Made by a program: the position numbers and the translations under genes
Source of the DNA: an uncultured Planctomycetales bacterium
GTDB taxonomy: Bacteria > Planctomycetota > Planctomycetia > Isosphaerales > Isosphaeraceae
Direction: 5' to 3'
Assembly: GCA_903926465.1 (NCBI GenBank)
Contig: CAIYJE010000160.1
Location: 124,001 to 188,000 of the forward strand
DNA: 64,000 nucleotides
Part shown: piece after piece, positions 53,088 through 62,917 of the stretch
Numbering within the stretch: position 1 is the stretch's first letter
Layout of the letters: every line of letters begins with the position of its first letter
The notes under the pieces: model-generated
The model's input: the letters and a program-made list of their open reading frames with translations, nothing else
Database searches by the model: none
Told to the model about the DNA's origin: nothing

Positions 53088-54436
53088 GAAGAAACCGGAA
53101 ATTCCTGACTCTCTAGAACAGCCAAACCTTGCCTTCCGGAAGATGGCTGGAAAAACCGTGGAAGAGATACTCGGAAGGTGCTGCCGGCATTGAGCCGACT
53201 TTCCACACTTACCTTACCACCCAAACTCTGGACCAGGTGTTTGACGATTGAAAGACCAAGGCCCGTGCTTCCCACCTCTCGGCTTCGCGCCTTATCAACC
53301 CGAAAGAAGCGTTCAAAAACCCGGGGAAGGTCTTCTCTTGGAATCCCGATCCCATTATCACGCACGTCGATGGCCACCGCATCGTCTGAAACCCGGCAGG
53401 CGACATGAATGCGCCCGCCAGTGGGGGTATAATTAATCGCATTGTCGACAAGGTTGTCCAAAATCTGCCGGATGGCCTCCTCGTCAGCGCGAACCAGAAC
53501 CGCCTCACACTCGCTATCGAGCTCGATGGTCAAGTTCTGATTTTTTGACTGCGCACGCGGCCGATGTGCCTCCACAATTCGACGAATACCTGGCAACAAG
53601 CTCATTGGCTCGTGGGAAAACGCGTTATCGCCGGTTTCGAGCCTGGCCAAACTCAGCATATCGAGAATCAATTGATGAAGCCGGTCGGCTTGCTCATCAA
53701 TGCGATGGAGAAATTCATACTTCACCTTGGGATCGTCGATCGCACCGTCGATCAGGGTTTCCGTATACGCTCGAATCGAAGCGAGTGGTGTTTTGAGTTC
53801 ATGAGACGCGTTTGCCACAAAATCCTGACGCATCCGCTCAAGACGTCTCAATTCCGTCACATCATGAAAGACCAGCACAGCGCCCGGTACAGGCGAGCCC
53901 GGCAGCCGAGTTCCATGAACCGCCAAGCTCAAGCCGGTTGCCCGAGGCCGCTCAGGCGTGCGAACCGACACGGCAATCTCTTCTTGGTGAGGCCCGTCCC
54001 CCGTCAAGGTTGCCTCAATCGCTTCCTGGACCCTCGGAATTCGCACCGCTTCGGCAACCAGCCGACCGCTCTCACCAAACGGCAATCCAAAGAACTGAAT
54101 GGCGGCTCGATTCACAAACAGCAGCCGCCGGCGTGCATCAACCGCCATCACCCCTTCGGCCATCCCTTCAAGAACCTTCTCAAGCAACTGCCGATCACGC
54201 TCAAGACGGGTCAATCGTTCCTCAAGCTCGGGCGCAATGCTGTTAAAAACCGTGACCAGCGATCCAAGAGAGCCCAGCCAACGCCCCTCGATCGGCCGGA
54301 CGGTTCTACCCCTCGCCAGCGCGTCTAGTCCTCGTGTCAGTTGCTGGACGACCTTTCGACGCCGGTAGGCGAACAAAGCCTGCATCGGGATCAGCAGTGC
54401 CAGTAGAACAAGCAGGAAAATCAGCGCGGGATGCAT
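53081..54436 (-). CDS. phoR: PhoR-type sensor histidine kinase
   Basis: 451 residues. One N-terminal membrane helix (4-23) without a periplasmic domain; a PAS domain (about 85-190; GMAEGVMAVDARRRLLFVNRAA); HisKA with His212 in SHELKTPLAS; and HATPase with DNLVDNAINYTP and STGLGLSIVKHL. A single membrane helix near the start, and not a large sensor, is the PhoR design that senses Pst activity. It is the first gene of the locus, 84 bases before pstS. Confidence 0.93.
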   Translation of the reverse strand: MHPALIFLLVLLALLIPMQALFAYRRRKVVQQLTRGLDALARGRTVRPIEGRWLGSLGSLVTVFNSIAPELEERLTRLERDRQLLEKVLEGMAEGVMAVDARRRLLFVNRAAIQFFGLPFGESGRLVAEAVRIPRVQEAIEATLTGDGPHQEEIAVSVRTPERPRATGLSLAVHGTRLPGSPVPGAVLVFHDVTELRRLERMRQDFVANASHELKTPLASIRAYTETLIDGAIDDPKVKYEFLHRIDEQADRLHQLILDMLSLARLETGDNAFSHEPMSLLPGIRRIVEAHRPRAQSKNQNLTIELDSECEAVLVRADEEAIRQILDNLVDNAINYTPTGGRIHVACRVSDDAVAIDVRDNGIGIPREDLPRVFERFFRVDKARSREVGSTGLGLSIVKHLVQSLGGKVSVESRLNAGSTFRVSLPRFFQPSSGRQGLAVLESQEFPVSSS

Positions 54437-54688
54437 CAGAACCCCTGGACAGACCGATGTGCCCTCGGTTCAAGAACGTTCTACTATCATGGCATGGCCA
54501 CCCAGCAACGCCAAGCCTCAGACCCCCCCAAGGGTTTGAGATCCCCTTCAGACACCAAGTCATTCCAAACGTCTCAGTTTTTAGACGAAAGCTAGAGTCG
54601 CCATAGGCGGATCACGGCCAGCAATTCACTGAGAAGTTTTCGTGAAATTCAGCCCCGGTTCTGCCAACCGGCTCAGTGCTCGCCATTA

Positions 54689-57622
54689 TCAGCCCCCTGC
54701 CTGCCGGCGTACCAATGACGCAGCAAAAAGTCCAGCCGTGATGACCAGGCCGAGACCAGAGAGGGCTGCACCCCACAAAAAGCTGACCGGACGATATCGG
54801 AAGATAAGTCGATGATGCCCTGCCGAGACGATCACGCCCCGCATCCCCAGGTTCGTCCGCCAGATTCGCTCTGGCTGGCCATCAAGCTCGGCAATCCAGC
54901 CCGGCGCGGCTGAGTCGGAAAGCACGACCAGGCCACGACTTCCCAGATCGATGTTCAGCTCAACCCGATCCGGGGTATATCGCTCAAATGAGACCAATTC
55001 CCTGGCGTTGGGCTCCAGAGGATCAAGTTGCGGCCGGTCCCTAGCAGGCTCGGCAGACTCAACCCAGGCCACTTGCTCAAGGTCCAGAACCGGACGTTCG
55101 GGATCTGACCACAGGCTATCGTTTTGGAAGAAAAACGCTCGAATTCTTGCTTGTCGCTGCTTTTCGTCGAGCCGGTCCAGTTCGGGAACAACCTGAACCT
55201 GATGAACCACCCAGGCCCTGGGCGAGGCTGAAAGATTCTGGAGAAGTTGCCAGTCATTCTTCCGGCGCCACGCTTGACTCTGCTCTGGATCGGCCATCGT
55301 TTCCGGCCCAGGCACGATCGGTTGGGTCTTTTCCAGAAAAGAGGCATAACTCCGGCTCTCATCTCGCCAGCCCGCAGCATCCACGGGTAGCAGAAAATAT
55401 TCGGTTCCCCAGAGATCAAAAGCCCGTCTGGGGTAATGCAACACCTGGCTGTTCGGAGCCAGGCCGATCATGGGGCCCAGTACCGGACCAGCAGGAACGA
55501 GCCAAGGGCGAAAAAGCGCCAGGTAACGGGGAGACTCCATGATCCCCAGAGTCAGCGTATATGACAGATTTTCGGGCAATCCATGTAAGGGCTGAAGGGT
55601 CTGTTTCTCCCAGCCTGTCAGTTGTTCGATCCGATCATCGGCCCCTTCAAGGTACCAGCCAAACGGATACCAGACCGGGGGCCGGTGAATTCTTGGCGGC
55701 GGCGACTTTGAATCTCGCGCATTCTCAAGCTTGGTAACGGCCTCGGAAGCCTGGTCAAAAACCGACTGAGGAACCGACCACACCAGACCATGGTTCGCAA
55801 CCGCCAGGTCGGCACAGGTCAGAAGTATGGCCAGAAGGCCGGCAAACTGGGGTCGAACCGCTTGAATTCTCAGGATGACGGCCGCCGCGGCGAATACCAA
55901 AGAGGCCTGCAACAGCCCGTTTCTGAGCGCGAGCCAGGCAAGCGCCGCATCAAAGGGGCCGCTTTGCTGAGACGCTCGACCGGCTCGGGTTCCCCAAGCC
56001 ACCAGAAACCCTTGAGTCAGGAAAACGGAAACCAGTAACCCGATCATGAGCGACATCAGGGCCAGTGCCAGGCGTTGAATGGCCTTTGATTGCCCCTCGG
56101 AAAGTCGGTCCCAGCCCAGCGATGCCAGCACGCAAATGCCAAGTGAAAACCAGGTGTAAAGCTTGGTGGGGTACCGAAAAAGCTCCAGCCCAGGAATCAA
56201 CAGGGTCAAGAAGTAGTAGGGGCTACCATCACCGGCAAGATAATCGGCTTCCGAAAGTGAGTGAGACGTGATCTGGGGGACAGGAAGGAACCCTTTCAGC
56301 GGGGGTAGCCAGCGTCCAACTCCCGCGGGAGACGCATAAAGCCCAAAACTGGCCAGCAAGGCAAGCAAAGCCAGAAGCGCAATTCCCCGAACACCGGCCG
56401 ACCGTGGTCGCCACATGGCGAACAGGGCCAGAATCAGAATTAAACCGCCCTGATAGAGCGACGCCACCCAGAACGTGGTGTCGTTTTCGGGCGGCAAAGC
56501 ATAACGCCACGCGTGGTTACGGCCATACGGTTGGCCCAAAACCCCAGGCGCAAGCATTTCAAACATGCGGTACGGGATCAGGCTGAACGCGTAACGATCG
56601 AACCGCTCACCCCCGCGGGTGCTATCCATCAAATTCTCAGCCACCGGAAGGATGCCCACCGCCGCCAGTAAACCAGCAAGCCCGCCAACCCCCAGAACCG
56701 GAACGATCCGGGCCGGCCAACTCGAACCTCGTCGCCAGGCCGCCAGCGTTACGGCGAACCCTGCCACTAGCAGACCCAGTTGCATCAACCGACTCAATGG
56801 AATCGATCGGGTTCCTACATCCAACGATGCACGCAGCCAGGGCGCAAGCCAAGCCCCAATCCAGCATGTGAAAACGAAGCCCAGCAAGAGCGCCAAGCCC
56901 TGGAATGCGCCAGGCCAGCGTGAGGTAGGAACGTCGGCTCGCTCTCGATCTATCTGACCTTTTCCGCCCGTGGCGGCAAATCCAATACTCAGAATCCACG
57001 TCAGATAGGCCGATTGCGGCTCACCTCCCAGAAGTTGCAGACTCAGGAACAGGGCGGACCATGCCAGGCTGGAATACCGCCCGGACCGCCTCCACCCTTC
57101 AAGGGCCCAGAAACTCCAGGGGATCCAGGCCGCACCCACCAGATAGATTACATTGTTGTAAAGCAACAGAACCGGGCCACCAAACGCATACCCAATTGCA
57201 CCTAGGGCGCACGCCGTTCCGCTTCGTTCCAGCCGTTTCAGAAATGCGAACATCCCACCGAACGCCAACAACACATGCCCGATCACATAAAACCGCATCG
57301 CGCACGGGTAATCCAGCAGTCCAAACAGCACCTTGGGGGGATAGAAAACGGCGGCCGTTGGATTGCCAAGCAGCGGCATTCCACCATTTTCCCAGGGGTC
57401 CCAAAGTGGGATCCGCCCTGCGGACCACTCTTGCTGAACCCTTTGATAGAGGGGGTAGTAATGGTGAGACGCATCACGAAACGCAAACTGACGATCGAAG
57501 AACAAAACCGGCGCGAAGCAGGCCAGAAACAGGCCCAAAAAACCCATCGCCATCACCAGCCGTCTTGATCCCGATACCCAGTTGCCAATTGGTTGCCCCA
57601 TCTTTTTCCCCGTACGCTCCAT
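54689..57622 (-). CDS. YfhO-family multispanning membrane protein (copy 2)
   Basis: 977 residues from ATG 57622 (ATG 57601 is as likely). First helix FLGLFLACFAPVLFF followed by DRQFAFRDASHHYYPLYQRV and GRIPLWDPWENGGMPLLGNPTA, matching copy 1 (11588) in the LWxPxxxxGxPxLxN motif. About a dozen helices to residue 630, a soluble domain with two GT-C-like subdomains and a C-terminal helix (VSFLWGAALSGLGLVITAGLF). Presumed membrane glycosyltransferase-like function, unproven. It is 982 bases upstream... its 3' end lies 252 bases from phoR, no shared operon evident. Confidence 0.8.
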   Translation of the reverse strand: MERTGKKMGQPIGNWVSGSRRLVMAMGFLGLFLACFAPVLFFDRQFAFRDASHHYYPLYQRVQQEWSAGRIPLWDPWENGGMPLLGNPTAAVFYPPKVLFGLLDYPCAMRFYVIGHVLLAFGGMFAFLKRLERSGTACALGAIGYAFGGPVLLLYNNVIYLVGAAWIPWSFWALEGWRRSGRYSSLAWSALFLSLQLLGGEPQSAYLTWILSIGFAATGGKGQIDRERADVPTSRWPGAFQGLALLLGFVFTCWIGAWLAPWLRASLDVGTRSIPLSRLMQLGLLVAGFAVTLAAWRRGSSWPARIVPVLGVGGLAGLLAAVGILPVAENLMDSTRGGERFDRYAFSLIPYRMFEMLAPGVLGQPYGRNHAWRYALPPENDTTFWVASLYQGGLILILALFAMWRPRSAGVRGIALLALLALLASFGLYASPAGVGRWLPPLKGFLPVPQITSHSLSEADYLAGDGSPYYFLTLLIPGLELFRYPTKLYTWFSLGICVLASLGWDRLSEGQSKAIQRLALALMSLMIGLLVSVFLTQGFLVAWGTRAGRASQQSGPFDAALAWLALRNGLLQASLVFAAAAVILRIQAVRPQFAGLLAILLTCADLAVANHGLVWSVPQSVFDQASEAVTKLENARDSKSPPPRIHRPPVWYPFGWYLEGADDRIEQLTGWEKQTLQPLHGLPENLSYTLTLGIMESPRYLALFRPWLVPAGPVLGPMIGLAPNSQVLHYPRRAFDLWGTEYFLLPVDAAGWRDESRSYASFLEKTQPIVPGPETMADPEQSQAWRRKNDWQLLQNLSASPRAWVVHQVQVVPELDRLDEKQRQARIRAFFFQNDSLWSDPERPVLDLEQVAWVESAEPARDRPQLDPLEPNARELVSFERYTPDRVELNIDLGSRGLVVLSDSAAPGWIAELDGQPERIWRTNLGMRGVIVSAGHHRLIFRYRPVSFLWGAALSGLGLVITAGLFAASLVRRQAGG

Positions 57623-57735
57623 CTGGATCACCAAGCCGACTTGATGTGGAAAACTTCTGGCACCCGGCTATAACTCATGGTGTCCTGGGAAGATCCAGAA
57701 ACCGCTCATCCCAACCAAACAAGGGCCGCACGACC

Positions 57736-58206
57736 ATGCCGATTGCAGGACAGCCAGCACCAGAGTTTGAACTGCCAGACCAGCAGGGCAAGTTCCACAA
57801 GCTCTCAGACTACCAGGGCAAGCCACTGGTCATTTACTTCTACCCAAAAGATGACACGCCCGGGTGCACCAAGGAAGCCTGTGCCTTCCGAGACGCAACC
57901 AAAGAGTATGAAAGATTGGGGGCTCAGGTCCTGGGTGTCAGCCCAGACTCATCGGCATCCCACCAGAAATTCGTGGATAAGTATGAGTTGCCGTTCCCAC
58001 TGCTGGCCGATACCGAACGGGCCATGTGCGAAGCCTACGGCGTCTGGCAAGAAAAGAACATGTACGGCAAAAAATCGATGGGCGTGGTCAGATCCACGTT
58101 CGTGATTGCCCCCGACGGCAAGATTCGCAAAATCTTTGCACGGGTCAAGGTTGAGGGGCATTCAGACCAGGTCCTCCTGGCCCTTGAAGGCCTGGAAAAA
58201 TCCTGA
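57736..58206 (+). CDS. bcp: Thioredoxin-dependent peroxiredoxin (Bcp/PrxQ)
   Basis: 156 residues from ATG 57736. Peroxidatic Cys44 in DDTPGCTKEACAF and resolving Cys49 five residues on, the atypical 2-Cys PrxQ layout. It reduces peroxides using thioredoxin, for which trxB encodes the reductase elsewhere in the window. Divergent from YfhO 2. Upstream in-frame residues (to 57061) lie antisense to YfhO and are not part of it. Confidence 0.93.
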   Translation: MPIAGQPAPEFELPDQQGKFHKLSDYQGKPLVIYFYPKDDTPGCTKEACAFRDATKEYERLGAQVLGVSPDSSASHQKFVDKYELPFPLLADTERAMCEAYGVWQEKNMYGKKSMGVVRSTFVIAPDGKIRKIFARVKVEGHSDQVLLALEGLEKS

Positions 58207-58219
58207 GCCCGTCCCAGGG

Positions 58220-58265
58220 AAACGCTTGGATCCCGGCTGAAAAACCAGCCGGGACCCGAGCGTTT
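58220..58265. terminator. Composite terminator between bcp and the sigma-like gene
   Basis: Inner stem TCCCGGCTG (58231-58239) with CAGCCGGGA (58246-58254), outer stem AAACGCT (58220-58226) with AGCGTTT (58259-58265). It sits between convergent genes. Confidence 0.8.
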
Positions 58266-58287
58266 AGAATCTGCAAACTTGGGAACG

Positions 58288-58950
58288 TCAGACCGTATCG
58301 GTCTCTTCCACGTCGGCTTTCGTACGACGCCCCTTCGCCCCTGAGGTATCACCAGACAGGAACTTTTCCAAACGTCGGAGCGCTTTGTATTTTTCGTCGG
58401 AAACCCGGGCAGGACTCATGCTCAACTGGTCCGCAATTTCGGGAACCGTCCAACCCCTGGTCCAGAGCTCAACAATCCGATCTTGACGATCGGAAAGTGT
58501 TTCCTTTCGCGCATTCTCCAGCATCTCTGCAATCTCGAATGGATGCCCGACAGGCGGCTGTCCCGAATGCGCGGTGGTCGTTTGCTCATCGAGAGGCATC
58601 AGCCGGCGAGTTCGCTGAACTCGCTTGCGTACCATGTCGATCGCCCGAACCAGTTCGCGACGCTCTGGAGTGTCTTCGGCAAGAACCTGCGTTAAATCAA
58701 GACGCCCAGACCGGGCCTCACCCAGTAATCGGCAGCACACTTCCTGGGTGCAATCATCCCAAACGCCTGGGTCTAACCGGGCGTTCCTCCAGCAGACCGT
58801 GCAGTACCGCTGGATGTCACGGACCAAGGTTCCCTCAACCGCCTCTACCGTCAGGGCGGCCAATCCCACCACCAACGCGGCCGCTGCCGTTCCCGAGCGA
58901 ACATAACGCCGGGCGGGATTCGTCAGGTTTGTTTCGATTGGTTTTTTCAT
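58288..58950 (-). CDS. ECF sigma-like protein with hydrophobic N-terminus
   Basis: 220 residues from ATG 58950. Residues 19-40 are strongly hydrophobic (TAAAALVVGLAALTV), then a region-2-like segment (TLVRDIQRYCTVCWRNARLD...WDDCTQEVCCRLL, with Cys-rich 50-73) and a region-4 helix-turn-helix (EIADQLSMSPARVSDEKYKALRRL, about 170-195). The C-terminal tail is acidic. Known ECF factors are soluble; the hydrophobic stretch could be a helix 1 of region 2 or a membrane anchor. No anti-sigma gene is adjacent. No clear ribosome-binding site. Confidence 0.68.
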   Translation of the reverse strand: MKKPIETNLTNPARRYVRSGTAAAALVVGLAALTVEAVEGTLVRDIQRYCTVCWRNARLDPGVWDDCTQEVCCRLLGEARSGRLDLTQVLAEDTPERRELVRAIDMVRKRVQRTRRLMPLDEQTTTAHSGQPPVGHPFEIAEMLENARKETLSDRQDRIVELWTRGWTVPEIADQLSMSPARVSDEKYKALRRLEKFLSGDTSGAKGRRTKADVEETDTV

Positions 58951-59054
58951 GAGGTCGTTACTTTCGGTCAGCCACACCACGGCGAAGATCCATGGTACCC
59001 CTTCCAGATTGTTTTGGGGTTCAGCGGCTCGAAATCCATTCCGCAAGTGGGTGC

Positions 59055-59786
59055 TCAGGTCCCGCGATTGGGTTTTGATCTCAGGGATCGGCTTGCTTTT
59101 TTCGGTCGCACGATCAGCCAACCTTCACGACGGGCCAACCTCAACAGGCGACCACGCGGATTGACAACAACCGCCCGACCTGTACGAAGCAGCAGTGAGC
59201 GATCACTCCAATTATCTGCGTAGGCAACGCAATCGTCCATCGCAAGTCCCTCAGAAACGGCCCAGCGCTCGGCATAAGCCCGCTTTCCGGGTCCATAACA
59301 GGCTGGACCAGCCAAGGGACCCTCAATTTTACCATCCTCAATCCGCATCGGCGTGCTGATGATTGCCGATGCACCCAGAAAGTCCCCCAGCGGTCTCAGA
59401 ATAAACTCAGGCGACGATGAGAGCAGAACCAGCTTGACCCCAGACTCTCGTAGGCCCTGGCAATGTTCAATCACCCCCTGGAAGAGCCGAGGGCGGACCT
59501 GGTTCTCAAAATTCTCCACCGCCAGTTTCTCAAGCTCGATCATCGGAATCGAGCGAATGTGCGACAGGCCAAATGCAAGCAATCGGCCATAATCTAACCG
59601 ACCAAACCGGTGCTGAAGGCCATGATAAGCCATTCTGAACAGGTATGATGGCTCAACGAGCCCTTTGGCTCGCAACAGTTCCGCAAAAAAGAACGTGGTC
59701 GTGCCAGAGATGAGCGTTCCGTCAACATCAAAGATTGATGCGCGGGGCAACGGATCGAAATGAGGCCAATTGACGATGTCTGTCAT
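59055..59786 (-). CDS. HAD-superfamily phosphatase (SerB/HAD-IB-like)
   Basis: 243 residues from ATG 59786. Motif I FDVDGTLISG (nucleophile Asp in DVDGT), motif II LLSSSPEF, and motif III/IV YADNWSDRSLL. The cap insert (about 25-120) is helical, as in HAD-IB (SerB, PSP-like and lipid-A or sugar phosphatases). Substrate unknown. It starts 4 bases after the glycogen synthase stop, same strand, so probably cotranscribed. Confidence 0.82.
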   Translation of the reverse strand: MTDIVNWPHFDPLPRASIFDVDGTLISGTTTFFFAELLRAKGLVEPSYLFRMAYHGLQHRFGRLDYGRLLAFGLSHIRSIPMIELEKLAVENFENQVRPRLFQGVIEHCQGLRESGVKLVLLSSSPEFILRPLGDFLGASAIISTPMRIEDGKIEGPLAGPACYGPGKRAYAERWAVSEGLAMDDCVAYADNWSDRSLLLRTGRAVVVNPRGRLLRLARREGWLIVRPKKASRSLRSKPNRGT

Positions 59787-59790
59787 ACAT

Positions 59791-61008
59791 TCAGGCCTGA
59801 ACCAGGTCCCTGTAAAAATCGAGGGTGAACCGAGCAATGCTCGGCCATCCGAATTCATGTTCTACTCGCTCGCGAGACCGGATCCCCATCTCTTTGAGCT
59901 TACAAGGATCCGAAATCAACTGGTCAATGGCCGCCGCCAGGTTCCTGGCAAACAGGCCGGGATCTCTGGGCTCAAAATCCCCATGGGGACCAGCCTCGAA
60001 CTCAACCAGAGTTCCAGTCTGGCCAGGAACCACAACTTCTTTGATTCCCCCAACAGAAGATGCTACCACAGGAGTCCCGCATGCCATCGCTTCAAGATTG
60101 ATGATTCCGAACGGCTCATACACGGATGGGCAGACGAAAAGCGACGCCCCCGAGTAAATCGGAATCAAATCGTCTTTGGGAACAACCTGGGGAATCCAGA
60201 TGATCTGGTTTTTTGACTCGCTCCGGACCTTGTTAACCTTTTCCGCCATCTCTCGGCCGATCTCTGGCGTGTCTGGAGCGCCTGCACAAAGAACGACCTG
60301 AAGTTCGGACTTGAGGTGCCGAACCGCCTCTACTAGATGAATGATCCCCTTCTGACGCGTGATCCGGCCCACAAACAGAATGTAGGGACGATTGGGATCA
60401 ATTCCATACTGGCTCAAAACTTCCGGCTTGTGGGTTGGGCAGTACTGCTCCAGGTCGATCCCGTTGTGAATCACCCTGATCTTCTCTGGCTGCACGCCAT
60501 ACAGCGAGTGAACATCGGCTCTCATGGAGTTTGAGACGGCGATAACGCCGTCGGCGTTCTCGTAGGCGGTTCGTTCAACCCATGCGCTGGCCTGGTAGGC
60601 GGTGCCAAGCTGTTCCACTTTCCAGGGCCGATGCGGCTCCAGGGAATGGGTGGTCAGAACGAGTTTGGCGCCCGTCAACTGCTTCAGCAAGCAGCCGGCA
60701 AAGTGGGTGTACCAGGTATGGCAATGCACGATGTCGATGTTTTCAAGCTGGCCGGCCATGACCAGGTTTCTGGCCAGCGTATCGAAAAACTTCAGGTGGC
60801 GAGGGTCTTTGCCTTGGGATTGGAAGGGGGGCTCAATCCCCTCCACCTGCAGGTTTCCTTGCTCGCAATGCTGGTCACCAAAGCAGAGAACCTGGACCTC
60901 CTGGCCTCGTTCGATCCGGGTCAGCTCCCTGGTCAGGTATTCCACATGAACGCCAGCACCACCGTAGATGTAAGGTGGATACTCATTCGTCAGTAACGCA
61001 ATCCGCAT
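59791..61008 (-). CDS. Glycosyltransferase family 4 / glycogen synthase-like
   Basis: 405 residues. N-terminal nucleotide-sugar motif NEYPPYIYGGAGVHVEYLTREL, HTWYTHFAGCLL, and C-terminal GT4 motif YEPFGIINLEAMACGTPVVAS. The GGAGVH start and overall size match the actinobacterial-type ADP-glucose/alpha-glucan synthase (GlgA-type, TIGR02149) rather than E. coli GlgA. Transfers glucose from a nucleotide-sugar onto a growing glucan. Upstream is the phosphohexomutase and downstream the HAD phosphatase, forming a sugar cluster. Confidence 0.82.
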   Translation of the reverse strand: MRIALLTNEYPPYIYGGAGVHVEYLTRELTRIERGQEVQVLCFGDQHCEQGNLQVEGIEPPFQSQGKDPRHLKFFDTLARNLVMAGQLENIDIVHCHTWYTHFAGCLLKQLTGAKLVLTTHSLEPHRPWKVEQLGTAYQASAWVERTAYENADGVIAVSNSMRADVHSLYGVQPEKIRVIHNGIDLEQYCPTHKPEVLSQYGIDPNRPYILFVGRITRQKGIIHLVEAVRHLKSELQVVLCAGAPDTPEIGREMAEKVNKVRSESKNQIIWIPQVVPKDDLIPIYSGASLFVCPSVYEPFGIINLEAMACGTPVVASSVGGIKEVVVPGQTGTLVEFEAGPHGDFEPRDPGLFARNLAAAIDQLISDPCKLKEMGIRSRERVEHEFGWPSIARFTLDFYRDLVQA

Positions 61009-61063
61009 GGATCGAACCTTCTTGTGCGCAACGTTTCTCCGGATTTGTTCACGAGGAAACGGG

Positions 61064-62407
61064 TTAATTTCTCGTAAGCATCTGTCCTACGCGTTGTGCC
61101 AGTTCTTGGGCAATGGCTGCATCCGTCGCTTCAGAGATTACCCGGATGATCGGTTCGGTGTTACTGCCACGCACGTGAACCCATCGCTGATCCCAGTCGA
61201 GCCTGAGACCATCCCGCAAATCTGCCTTGGCATCTGGGAACTGCTCTCGGACGTGATCAAGAGCCTCCGCCGTGATGGGACGATCGGTTGCGAATTTGGT
61301 TTTGACCATCTTATAAGAAGGGAGCCGGTCCACAATTTTGGAAAGGGGCACCTTCTGGGTTGCAAGCAAGTCCAGAGTAACGGCCATGGCCACAAAACTG
61401 TCTCGAACGAAACCGACTCGGGGGTCAATCACTCCGCCGTTCCCCTCGCCACCAAGAACAGCTTGGTTATCCAGCATGGCTCGAACCACGTGGTACTCAC
61501 CAACGGGAGACCGAATGACCGAACTTCCAAGCGAATGGGCAACGTCGTCGATCATGCGTGAGGTGGACAGGTTAGCCACCACCACGCCCGGCCGATCTTT
61601 GAGCAGCCTGAGTGCCGAGAGAACTAGTGTACATTCTTCACCAATATAACGACCAGAATCATCAAGAATGGCCAGACGATCCGCGTCTGGATCTTGTACA
61701 AACCCGACATCCGCTCCCACGGCCTTCACAATTGCGGGGATCTGTTTCAAATTTTCGACCGTTGGCTCGGGTGGCCGCTCATAAAGCCCGTCGGCCGCGG
61801 CTCCCAGCGTGACCAATTCACAGCCTAAGTCTCTTAACAAATTCGCGCCAAAGCGGGCCCCGCCGCCATGGCAACCGTCGAGCACCACGCGAAACCGTCG
61901 AGCGCGAATGGCATCGACATCGACAATCCCCAGTACCCTGGCCCGATGTTCAAACTCTGGATCTCGAAGGTTGGCGATCCGGCCAAGATTCTGAACCGAG
62001 GCCCACGCATAGTTCCGTTCTTCGATGCGACGTAGCACATCCCGGCCCTGTTCAGGACTCAGAACCATGCCTTCTCTCTGAAAGAATTTGAGCCCGTTGT
62101 ACTCGGGAGGGTTATGAGACGCGGAGATCTGAATTGCTCCACTGGCAGCCCGTTCACGAACCAGCAAGCCCAGCGTGGGGGTTGCCAGAGTGCCGGCGAG
62201 CAGGACATCGTGACCGGTGGCTGCCACGCCAGAGATAACGGCGTGCTCAAAAACCGTGGCCGAACTCCGGCCATCATTGCCCACCAAAATTGGCCCGGGC
62301 TGACAGGTCGACGCATAGGCGGCAGCGAACTCCGCGACCACCATTGGGTCAAGCCCGTCCCCAACCAGCCCACGCAACCCAGATACACTGGCAATTCGCA
62401 CACCCAT
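61064..62407 (-). CDS. glmM: Phosphohexomutase (phosphoglucosamine/phosphomannomutase family)
   Basis: 447 residues from ATG 62407; a frame upstream to 62455 adds 16 residues. Alpha-D-phosphohexomutase: catalytic phosphoserine Ser97 in ISASHNPPEYNG, metal loop DPDADRLA, sugar-binding GEGNGGVI and phosphate-binding RGSNTEPIIRV. GlmM versus PMM/PGM is not fully decided by sequence. It supplies sugar-1-phosphate upstream of the glycogen synthase gene, 55 bases away. Confidence 0.82.
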   Translation of the reverse strand: MGVRIASVSGLRGLVGDGLDPMVVAEFAAAYASTCQPGPILVGNDGRSSATVFEHAVISGVAATGHDVLLAGTLATPTLGLLVRERAASGAIQISASHNPPEYNGLKFFQREGMVLSPEQGRDVLRRIEERNYAWASVQNLGRIANLRDPEFEHRARVLGIVDVDAIRARRFRVVLDGCHGGGARFGANLLRDLGCELVTLGAAADGLYERPPEPTVENLKQIPAIVKAVGADVGFVQDPDADRLAILDDSGRYIGEECTLVLSALRLLKDRPGVVVANLSTSRMIDDVAHSLGSSVIRSPVGEYHVVRAMLDNQAVLGGEGNGGVIDPRVGFVRDSFVAMAVTLDLLATQKVPLSKIVDRLPSYKMVKTKFATDRPITAEALDHVREQFPDAKADLRDGLRLDWDQRWVHVRGSNTEPIIRVISEATDAAIAQELAQRVGQMLTRN

Positions 62408-62917
62408 GTGCCCCCCCGATCTTGATCCAAGACCTCCCGGTTCATCGACCGTCATTCAAACGCTGCCATAACAGCACATTTGGAACAACAGGTCCGTTGG
62501 GAGCGATACTGGACAGGTGGCTCGAAAACCGCTTGGAAGCGTCAGCGCCATGCTGGAGTAATTTCGGCCGATTGAGGCTTTTATCACAACGGTCTCGGTC
62601 TTGAAATGCAATCCGTGTCCCTTCGAGACGACATCCAGGACACTCAAGCCCCACCATACCCGCCAAAACCGTCCTGATTTTCTTACGCCAGGACAAAAAC
62701 TAAGCTCGCGGAGACGGGCAGCTCTTGACGTGAGGGGACTGCGGGCCGATTTGGCGTACCAAGCCGATAGTACCAGCCATTCACCCATGCACGCTCGTGT
62801 GCAGCCATGGACTGAGATCTGATTGGCATTGCCTGATCAGGCGGTCCGGGTAGAATTCCGCAGCCAATCCCGACCGATTGATCGGATTGGATCATGGCCG
62901 ATTCAAGGAGGAACGGC
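62408..62917. promoter_or_regulatory. Divergent intergenic region glmM / glycosyltransferase
   Basis: 510 bases, no gene I can support. It holds a palindrome GCCTGATCAGGC (62831-62842) and a partly self-complementary stretch around CCGATTGATCGG shortly before the glycosyltransferase start. Both promoters are expected here. Confidence 0.45.

Noticed and set aside
57061-57735. N-terminal extension of bcp
   Set aside because: It lies antisense to YfhO 2 and has no peroxiredoxin similarity; the ATG at 57736 gives the normal length.
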